Positions 1 through 5,062 of a DNA stretch of 5,062 nt are shown piece after piece (the first letter of the stretch is position 1; each line of letters opens with the position of its first letter). The DNA comes from Dehalococcoidia bacterium UBA1151. Its GTDB lineage: Bacteria; Chloroflexota; Dehalococcoidia; Lucifugimonadales; Lucifugimonadaceae. Made by a program: the position numbers and the translations under genes. The notes under the pieces are model-generated. The model did no database searches, was not told where the DNA came from, and saw nothing but the letters and a program-made list of their open reading frames with translations. The stretch covers positions 4,004 through 9,065 of the forward strand of contig DBZV01000127.1 of NCBI GenBank assembly GCA_002311865.1, given 5' to 3'.

Positions 1-1
1 C

Positions 2-700
2 GCGCAGAAGTACGGCGCCATCGCAACTCACATGGCAAAGCCGTTCGCAGACCGCACCGGTAGCGGGGGCCACATTCACTACCATTTGGCTGACAGCAAG
101 ACCGGGGAGAACCTGTTTGAGGACGACTCCGACCCGAGGGGGCTTGAGCTTTCCAAGATGGCGTATCACTTCATCGGCGGCATTTTGGCGCACGCCCCTG
201 CCCTGACGGCTGTCATGTCGCCCACGGTCAACTGCTACAAGCGCCTGCAGGTTGGTGCAGGCCTCACAAGCTCAACGTCCGGCTACACATGGGTACCTGC
301 GTCGATCACGTACGGCGATAACAATCGCACGCAGATGATTCGTGTCGCTGGACCCGGTAACGTTGAAGATCGTACCGTATCGGCTGCCTGCAACCCGTAT
401 CTGGCGTTTGCGGCATATGTTGTGGCCGGAATGGATGGCATCGCCCGCGAACTCGACCCCGGCGAACCCAACCGGAGCAATATGTACGACCTCAGCCTCG
501 ACGAAATTCGCCAGCGCGGCATAAACATGCTGCCGCAGTCGCTTCCCGAGGCCATCGCGGAGTTGAAGCAGGATGAGGTGGTCCAGAGCGGCCTTGGCGT
601 GATCACTGACGACTTCATCAAGCTGAAAGAGGCTGAGTGGTCTGAATACCACTCGCAGGTCAGCCGTTGGGAGGTCGACCGCTATCTTCAGATGTTCTAA
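2..700 (+). CDS. Type III glutamine synthetase / gamma-glutamylmethylamide synthetase family protein, C-terminal part (5' truncated)
   Basis: This is the C-terminal 232 residues of a glutamine-synthetase-superfamily enzyme, an ATP-dependent ligase joining ammonia or an amine to the gamma-carboxyl of glutamate. The reading frame is open to the left edge, so the ATG at 32 is internal: the preceding residues AQKYGAIATH already belong to the conserved catalytic domain. Visible hallmarks, counted from the first full codon, are the nucleotide/metal-site segment TGSGGHIHYH (His24, His26), the NNRTQMIRV stretch with its substrate- or ATP-contacting arginines, NVEDR with the metal-binding Glu, and ACNPYLAFAAYVVAGMDGI. 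The ending EWSEYHSQVSRWEVDRYLQMF-like motif (about residues 212-232) is typical of the GlnT/GmaS branch rather than of GlnA type I. The C-terminus is intact. It lies 25 bases upstream of soxD in the same direction, so it is probably the upstream member of the same operon. Family assignment is firm. Whether the amine is ammonia or methylamine cannot be read from this fragment; the neighbouring demethylating complex makes methylamine plausible (gmaS). Confidence -1.
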   Translation, partial: AQKYGAIATHMAKPFADRTGSGGHIHYHLADSKTGENLFEDDSDPRGLELSKMAYHFIGGILAHAPALTAVMSPTVNCYKRLQVGAGLTSSTSGYTWVPASITYGDNNRTQMIRVAGPGNVEDRTVSAACNPYLAFAAYVVAGMDGIARELDPGEPNRSNMYDLSLDEIRQRGINMLPQSLPEAIAELKQDEVVQSGLGVITDDFIKLKEAEWSEYHSQVSRWEVDRYLQMF

Positions 701-725
701 TCAAGGTACCTGAAGCGGGTTAGCT
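701..725 (+). other. Short intergenic spacer between synthetase gene and soxD
   Basis: This 25-base gap is the only non-coding stretch in the window. It contains the palindrome GGTACC (705-710) and an AGCGGG that could serve as a weak ribosome binding site. I see no hairpin followed by a T-run and no convincing promoter boxes, so read-through from the synthetase gene into soxD is the simplest reading. Confidence 0.6.
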
Positions 726-1001
726 GTGGCCTTCCTCCTGAACTGCCCCAACTGCGGGGCGCGCAACGTCTACGATTTCCGCTTTGGTGGCGAGGTGCTG
801 ACGCGCCCGGAGCCGGAAGCCGACAACGATGTACTCACCGAGTACCTCTACTTCAGAGAAAACGCCGACGGCGAGCAGCGCGAGTGGTGGAATCACACCA
901 TGGGCTGCCGCAAGTGGTTCGTAGCCACCCGAAACACGCACACCAACGAGGTCTTGAGCACGCAGTGGCCTGATGATCCCATCGCGGAGTCCGACTGGTG
1001 A
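726..1001 (+). CDS. soxD: Sarcosine oxidase-type delta subunit
   Basis: This is a 91-residue small subunit of a heterotetrameric sarcosine oxidase / N-methylglutamate dehydrogenase-type complex, expected in the cytoplasm. In the known structures this subunit is a zinc-binding scaffold with no catalytic role. The zinc ligand set is complete: the N-terminal CPNC knuckle gives Cys7 and Cys10, and HTMGC gives His57 and Cys61, the same H-x3-C spacing as in characterised delta subunits. The segments FRFGGEV and GCRKWFVATRNTHT match the family pattern, and the length is close to the usual 90-100 residues. The start is GTG, because an in-frame TGA at 711-713 lies just upstream with no other usual start codon between; only a weak AGCGGG (714-719) precedes it. 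The stop overlaps the soxA start (GTGA). An mgdB role is equally possible if the substrate is N-methylglutamate. Confidence 0.93.
   Translation: MAFLLNCPNCGARNVYDFRFGGEVLTRPEPEADNDVLTEYLYFRENADGEQREWWNHTMGCRKWFVATRNTHTNEVLSTQWPDDPIAESDW
986..989 (+). promoter_or_regulatory. Ribosome binding site for soxA, supporting its GTG start
   Basis: GGAG lies 8 bases before the GTG at 998, inside the end of soxD. It supports initiation at this GTG, whose codon overlaps the soxD stop. The first in-frame ATG lies inside the ferredoxin-like domain (residue 75) and would delete three of its cysteines, so the GTG is by far the best start. Confidence 0.6.
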
Positions 1002-3853
1002 GCCGCTCATCTAGTCGCATTCCAGCTACCTCGCAGGAGCTGATCGATCGCGGCAAACCGGTTCATTTCGAGTTCCAAGGGCGTCGGATAGAAGCCTACG
1101 AAGGCGACACAGTCTCATCAGCCCTCAGCGCATTCAGGGTAGACATTCACAGTCGCAGCTTCAAGTACCACCGGCCGCGCGGACTCCTCTGCGTCGCGGG
1201 CCGCTGCCCCAACTGTTTGATGACCGTCGACGGCGTCCCAAATGTCCGCACTTGCACCGCTCCCGTACGTGAAAACATGCAAGTCATAACGCAAAACGCA
1301 TGGCCGTCAACAGAACACGACGCGCTTTCAATCTTCGACCGGCTGGACCGACTCATGCCCGTCGGGTTCTACTACAAGGCTCTCCACAAACCGAAGTTTC
1401 TGTGGGAACTGGCGCGCCCGATAATCAGGCGAATAGCCGGATTGGGCAGCGTCGATATCGCCTCGGACGGCGGCCCGGCGTCGTATCACTCAAATGCCCA
1501 CACAGACGTGGCCGTGATCGGTGGCGGACCGGCAGGCATGTCAGCAGCGTTGTCCGCGGCCGAAGCTGGCGCAGATGTCACGCTGATCGACGATCAGGCC
1601 TTGCCCGGCGGCCACCTGCTCACGGAGATTCGCGAACACGCTGATCTATCAGCTATGTCCGGTCACGAGATCGCGGCTGACCTGAGGGACAAAGTGAACG
1701 CCCACCCACAGATATCCGTGATGAGCAACTCATCCGTATTCGGCCTGTACCAGGGCAACCTGCTCGCCATTCAAACAGGCCGCGATGCGCTAAATCTTCG
1801 GGCGAAGCACGTTGTCATGGCCACCGGTACATTTGAAGTTCCACACCAGTTCCAGAACAACGACCTCCCGGGCATAATGCTCACCAGTGGAGCACTTCGG
1901 CTCGCCCGCCTCTGGGGCATCGCTCCAGGAAAGACAGTGGTCGTGAGTACAAAGGACGATTCCGGCTACTGGGCGGCGCTCAACCTTGCCGACGCAGGAA
2001 TCGCGGTGTCAGCCGTGCTGGACGACCGATTGGAGCCGGAAAACTCGCTGGTTGAACTGGTCCGCTCAGCCAAAATTGAAGCGTTCGCCGGGCAGACTGT
2101 GCTCTCGGCCAGAGGCGCCAAACGCGTCAAATCAATCACGGTTGCATCCCCGAACGGCGAAAAGCGCAACATAGCCTGCGACCTCGTGTGCATGTCTGGC
2201 GAGTGGCAGGCGGCGAGTGGGCTGCTCTTGCAGTCCCACGAGGCCGAAGTGAATCACGATGGGACGGTGAAGGACCTTCGAGCCGCTGGCGTATCGGTCG
2301 CTGGCTCGATTGCCGGTGCTCATTCACTGTCGATAATCTTCGCATCCGGGCGACTGGCAGGAAATCAGGCAGCTATTGCGAGCGGATTCAAAGTTGCCAA
2401 GGAAGACAGCGCCGATACAACGTTCTCGGTCACGTCTCATCAGACGGCTGAGGCAACAACAACGGCGTTGAAGAAGTCTTTCGTATGTTTCTGTGAGGAC
2501 GTGTCCACAAAAGACATCGCGATCGCTGTCACGGAGGGATTTGGCGACGTACAGACCCTCAAGCGGTACACCACGTCCACGATGGGCCCATGCCAGGGCA
2601 AGATGTGCCACAAGGCGTTTGTTGAGGTTGCGGCGCTGAACCTTGGACTCAACGTGCAGGCTGTCGGCGCCACCACGTCACGCCCTCCCGCGCAGCCTGT
2701 CCCCCTCGGTACGCTGGCTGGCCCGAACCACATGCCACGCAAGCGATCTCCCCTTCACCATGTCCACGACCTACTCGGCGCGGAGATCGTAGAACTCGGC
2801 CCGTGGCTACGGCCCCACAACTACGGCTCGCCCCAGAACGAGGCGCTGGCCGTCCGAAACCGCGTCGGCCTCATCGATGTGAGCACGCTCGGCAAACTCG
2901 ACGTACGGGGACCCGACGCCGGCGCCCTGCTCGACCGGGTCTACACACACCGATTCTCCAACTTACGCAAAGGCCACATCAGGTACGGCCTGCTCTGCTC
3001 TGAAACCGGCTCGATCATGGACGACGGCACCGTCACCCGCATGGACGACGATCGCTACTTCGTCAGCACAACAACAGGCAATGTCGATGCAATCGAAGAC
3101 TGGTTCAACTGGTGGTTGGCGGGCACAGGGCTGGACGTCTCCGTCACGAACGTGACCGCGGCGTGGGGAGCGATCAACGTTGCAGGCCCCCGCGCTCGGG
3201 AGACGCTGGCGAAGCTGACGGACGTTGATCTATCGCCAGACGCATTTGACTACATGCGGACCGCGCAGGGCGATGTTGCTGGCGTGCCTTCGATCTTCCT
3301 GAGAATCGGCTTCGTCGGCGAAACGGGGTGGGAGCTCCACTTCCCTGCTGAATACGCAGAACACCTCTGGAACGCCGTGATGGAAGCCGGATCTGAGTAT
3401 GGCATCTCGCCGTTCGGCCTTGAAGCCCAACGCATATTGCGACTTGAAAAGGGCCACATCATCGTCAACCAAGATACTGACGCGGTCACAGATCCGCTCT
3501 CGGCCGGCATGCGATGGGCTGTGCGCTTCGACAAGCCCGACTTCATTGGCCGCGCCGGCCTCGCCGCAACTCGTGGCCGCGATCGGGACCAGGCGTTGGT
3601 TGGATTCGTCACAGATGATGGATTCGTACCCGAAGATGGCCTGTGCATAGTGACGAATGGCGAGCCCGTTGGTCGAATCACGAGCTCCCGGCTGAGCCCG
3701 ACTCGCGGAGTCGGATTTGGACTGGCCTGGGTTCCGCACGGCATGGCCAGAGACGGAACCCGCATTGCTATCCAGAGCGGCCGCAATGAGTGGCCCGCAA
3801 CGGTGATCACCGAGCCACTTTACGACCCAGAGGGATTGAGGCTGAGAACGTGA
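998..3853 (+). CDS. soxA: Sarcosine oxidase-type alpha subunit with two predicted [2Fe-2S] sites and GcvT-like folate domain
   Basis: This 951-residue protein is the large subunit of a heterotetrameric N-methyl amino acid demethylating complex, near the usual length of about 960-1000. Domains in order are as follows. Residues about 20-95 form a ferredoxin-like Fer2_4 domain with the family segment RSFKYHRPRG and cysteines 65, 70, 73 and 86. Residues about 170-470 form a pyridine-nucleotide-disulfide-oxidoreductase fold with GGGPAG at 175-180, a site that binds NAD+ in classical sarcosine oxidase, and a second nucleotide-fold segment near 311-345. Residues about 490-560 are the SoxA A3 / BFD-like region with Cys497, Cys499, Cys532 and Cys537. 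Residues about 583-951 are a GcvT-like aminomethyltransferase domain with the folate-site acidic pair Asp675-Asp676 and GETGWE (775-779). The tail YDPEGLRLR is the normal family C-terminus, so the gene is full length. Family knowledge predicts that the GcvT-like part captures formaldehyde on tetrahydrofolate. The retained cysteines are unlike the textbook oxidase and suggest electron transfer through iron-sulfur clusters. An mgdC-like role is possible. Confidence 0.94.
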   Translation: MSRSSSRIPATSQELIDRGKPVHFEFQGRRIEAYEGDTVSSALSAFRVDIHSRSFKYHRPRGLLCVAGRCPNCLMTVDGVPNVRTCTAPVRENMQVITQNAWPSTEHDALSIFDRLDRLMPVGFYYKALHKPKFLWELARPIIRRIAGLGSVDIASDGGPASYHSNAHTDVAVIGGGPAGMSAALSAAEAGADVTLIDDQALPGGHLLTEIREHADLSAMSGHEIAADLRDKVNAHPQISVMSNSSVFGLYQGNLLAIQTGRDALNLRAKHVVMATGTFEVPHQFQNNDLPGIMLTSGALRLARLWGIAPGKTVVVSTKDDSGYWAALNLADAGIAVSAVLDDRLEPENSLVELVRSAKIEAFAGQTVLSARGAKRVKSITVASPNGEKRNIACDLVCMSGEWQAASGLLLQSHEAEVNHDGTVKDLRAAGVSVAGSIAGAHSLSIIFASGRLAGNQAAIASGFKVAKEDSADTTFSVTSHQTAEATTTALKKSFVCFCEDVSTKDIAIAVTEGFGDVQTLKRYTTSTMGPCQGKMCHKAFVEVAALNLGLNVQAVGATTSRPPAQPVPLGTLAGPNHMPRKRSPLHHVHDLLGAEIVELGPWLRPHNYGSPQNEALAVRNRVGLIDVSTLGKLDVRGPDAGALLDRVYTHRFSNLRKGHIRYGLLCSETGSIMDDGTVTRMDDDRYFVSTTTGNVDAIEDWFNWWLAGTGLDVSVTNVTAAWGAINVAGPRARETLAKLTDVDLSPDAFDYMRTAQGDVAGVPSIFLRIGFVGETGWELHFPAEYAEHLWNAVMEAGSEYGISPFGLEAQRILRLEKGHIIVNQDTDAVTDPLSAGMRWAVRFDKPDFIGRAGLAATRGRDRDQALVGFVTDDGFVPEDGLCIVTNGEPVGRITSSRLSPTRGVGFGLAWVPHGMARDGTRIAIQSGRNEWPATVITEPLYDPEGLRLRT
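3838..3841 (+). promoter_or_regulatory. Possible ribosome binding site for soxG
   Basis: GAGG lies 11 bases before the ATG at 3853, within the last codons of soxA. Spacing is a little long, so the site is modest. It nevertheless favours the start at 3853 over the far-upstream in-frame ATG at 3790. Coupling through the TGATG junction probably contributes to initiation. Confidence 0.35.
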
Positions 3854-4521
3854 TGACCACGAACAGCACACCCACTCGCCTCACTCCACTGCATCACACG
3901 CACATCGCGATGGGCGCGCGCATGAGTGAAATTGGCGGCTGGTTGCTGCCTGCTTCCTACGGGAACGCTGAGCAAGAAGCGATGGCGTTGGGAGAGACCG
4001 TCGGCATATGCGACGTCACGGGCAGTGCAATTCTTCGGGTGAAGTCGAAGCAACTTGAATCTGATATTCCCCTAGGCAGACTCACCCACGGTGCCGGACT
4101 CACCCAGGCGAGGCTCACTGATGAAGAGCTGCTTATCATCGGCTCTTCTACGATCGTCGAGCAGTGGCAGGCGTACGCCGCAGCGAAATCGGACTCCTCC
4201 CCGCATGTGATCGACCTTACGTCCGGATTCGCCAGTTTCAGAATCGCGGGCCCGAAGTCCCGAGATCTGCTGGCGGCAATGACAGACATCGATCTACGCG
4301 ACCGAACGATGCCAAACCTCTCGTGCGCCCAGGCCGGGTTCGCCGGTGTGCACGGGACGCTGCTGCGAATCGATGTCGGGAGCACCCTTGCGTACGACCT
4401 GCTTGTATCCCGCGAATTTGGTGAATATTTCTGGCACACTGCCCTCGGGTCGCTTCGATTGGGCGTCGTGAATCCTATCGGATGTGAGGCCATGGAAATC
4501 ATTGCTGGCAGTTCAAAATGA
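3853..4521 (+). CDS. soxG: Sarcosine oxidase-type gamma subunit (GcvT-like)
   Basis: This 222-residue gamma subunit of the complex is a member of the wider GcvT/YgfZ-like fold. It opens with TPLHHTHIAMGARMSEIGGW, which resembles the start of the GcvT-like domain in the neighbouring alpha subunit, and continues through VGICDVTGSAILRV, SGFASFRIAGPKSRDLLAAM (a segment like the alpha subunit's NVAGPRARETLAKL) and a C-terminal FGEYFWHTAL helix. It lacks the Asp-Asp folate-site segment of alpha, consistent with a structural rather than catalytic role. In known structures gamma packs on alpha and beta. The chosen ATG overlaps the soxA stop by one base (TGATG). An in-frame ATG at 3790 would add 21 residues with no family resemblance and a 64-base overlap with soxA, so it is unlikely; a GTG at 3850 directly before the chosen start cannot be excluded. 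Length is slightly above the usual 180-210. An mgdD-like role is possible. Confidence 0.85.
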   Translation: MTTNSTPTRLTPLHHTHIAMGARMSEIGGWLLPASYGNAEQEAMALGETVGICDVTGSAILRVKSKQLESDIPLGRLTHGAGLTQARLTDEELLIIGSSTIVEQWQAYAAAKSDSSPHVIDLTSGFASFRIAGPKSRDLLAAMTDIDLRDRTMPNLSCAQAGFAGVHGTLLRIDVGSTLAYDLLVSREFGEYFWHTALGSLRLGVVNPIGCEAMEIIAGSSK

Positions 4522-5062
4522 AGCAATTACTAACGCCAAACACGATGTGGTCAACCCACGATCTCAAGGACCAGTACGACGTTGTCATAATCGGCGCCGG
4601 AATCCATGGACTGTCCACCGCGTATTACCTCGCGAAGCGCGGTATCACCAATGTTGCGGTGCTCGATAAGGGCTACGTTGGCGGCGGCGCCAGCGGCCGC
4701 AACACCGCCATCATCCGGGCCAACTACCTGACGGTCGAAGGCATTCCTTTTTTTCGCGAGAGCCTGAGCCTTTATGAAGACCTGGCTCAAGAGCTCGACT
4801 TCAACCTGCTCTTCGACCAGTCGGGCCGTCTCGACCTTGGTCACAGCGAGTCCGCGGTCTACGGTCTGCGAATGCGCACCAGCGTCAATAGGCTGCTGGG
4901 CGTCGATAGCCGGATGATCGGTCCATCTGAGATCAAAGAACTGGTGCCGGCGATCGATCTTCGAGGGGGCAAGCCGTTGCCTGTGTTGGGCGCGCTATAT
5001 CAGTCGTCAGCAGGCGTGATCAGGCATGATGCTGTGGTCTGGGGCTATGGGCGAGGCGCTGA
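4518..5062 (+). CDS. soxB: Sarcosine oxidase-type beta subunit, N-terminal part (3' truncated)
   Basis: This is the first 181 residues of the catalytic beta subunit, a DAO-family flavoprotein that oxidises the N-methyl group of sarcosine or a similar secondary amine. The frame is open to the window edge; family members are about 400 residues. An FAD-binding Rossmann segment is clear: VVIIGAGIHGLSTAYYLAKR with Gly26, Gly28 and Gly31, then VAVLDK ending the second strand, with Asp50 at the ribose-binding position. The next segment, GGGASGRNTAIIRANYL, is the conserved flavin-contact loop. GVIRHDAVVWGYGR contains His170, which aligns with the histidine that covalently holds FMN in classical heterotetrameric enzymes (His173-175). 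This residue separates it from monomeric sarcosine oxidases. The ATG overlaps the soxG stop (ATGA), suggesting coupled translation, with no strong ribosome binding site; an ATG at 4545 is a weaker alternative. Substrate-deciding residues in the C-terminal half are outside the window. An mgdA role is possible. Confidence 0.93.
   Translation, partial: MKQLLTPNTMWSTHDLKDQYDVVIIGAGIHGLSTAYYLAKRGITNVAVLDKGYVGGGASGRNTAIIRANYLTVEGIPFFRESLSLYEDLAQELDFNLLFDQSGRLDLGHSESAVYGLRMRTSVNRLLGVDSRMIGPSEIKELVPAIDLRGGKPLPVLGALYQSSAGVIRHDAVVWGYGRGA

Noticed and set aside
32..34. ATG as the start of the synthetase gene
   Set aside because: The frame stays open to the left edge and the residues before it are already conserved glutamine synthetase sequence, so the gene begins outside the window.
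272..652. 126-residue minus-strand open frame
   Set aside because: It is antisense to the conserved C-terminal part of the synthetase and has no recognisable domain.
705..710. GGTACC palindrome as an operator or attachment site
   Set aside because: It is only six bases, a chance-level palindrome in a 25-base spacer with no partner copy noticed nearby.
3790..3852. Upstream in-frame ATG for soxG adding 21 residues
   Set aside because: The extra residues have no family resemblance and would overlap soxA by 64 bases. The ATG at 3853 in the TGATG junction fits the operon pattern better.
3230..3871. 213-residue minus-strand open frame
   Set aside because: It lies entirely antisense to the well-supported soxA C-terminus and the soxG start, with no recognisable motif. 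Long antisense frames are common at this GC content.
3957..4526. 189-residue minus-strand open frame
   Set aside because: It is antisense to soxG, low-complexity and serine/proline-rich in translation, with no family resemblance.
4748..4754. Run of seven T as a terminator or frameshift site
   Set aside because: It sits inside soxB with no preceding hairpin, and the conserved frame continues intact on both sides.

Overview
The window is a single, densely packed plus-strand operon fragment of about 5 kb. It holds the 3' part of a glutamine-synthetase-superfamily gene (type III / GlnT / gamma-glutamylmethylamide synthetase branch), followed by four genes for a heterotetrameric sarcosine-oxidase-type enzyme in the order delta (soxD), alpha (soxA), gamma (soxG), beta (soxB). 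The beta gene runs off the right edge. There are no RNA genes, mobile elements, CRISPR arrays, repeats or terminators that I can support, and the only non-coding DNA is a 25-base gap at 701-725.

Layout: the synthetase ends at 700. soxD (726-1001) and soxA (998-3853) overlap by 4 bases. soxA and soxG (3853-4521) overlap by 1 base. soxG and soxB (from 4518) overlap by 4 bases. Two of the genes start with GTG. This spacing implies one transcript with coupled translation of four subunits of one complex.

Function: heterotetrameric enzymes of this family demethylate a secondary N-methyl amino acid (sarcosine or N-methylglutamate). The beta subunit carries FAD and a covalent FMN, alpha carries a dinucleotide fold plus a folate-binding GcvT-like C-terminus, delta carries structural zinc, and gamma is a small GcvT-like partner. 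The matching FMN-histidine, zinc ligands and folate-site acidic residues are visible. Two readings of the locus are open. One is the N-methylglutamate pathway of methylamine use, with GmaS beside an MgdABCD-type dehydrogenase. The other is sarcosine catabolism with a linked ammonia-assimilating synthetase. The visible sequence does not decide between them.

The most notable feature is in the alpha subunit. It keeps a complete four-cysteine set in its N-terminal ferredoxin-like domain and a second four-cysteine set in its central BFD-like domain. Classical sarcosine oxidase alpha subunits, as I remember them, have lost these cysteines. This suggests an iron-sulfur, dehydrogenase-like version of the complex that also keeps the folate-linked C1-capturing domain. 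The gene order D-A-G-B is also rearranged relative to the classical B-D-A-G.

Organism: a bacterium of moderately high GC (about 55-60% by eye), with GTG starts and compact operons. Lineage cannot be fixed from the window. A free-living heterotroph or methylated-amine user, for example a marine or soil Chloroflexota, actinobacterium or alphaproteobacterium, would fit.
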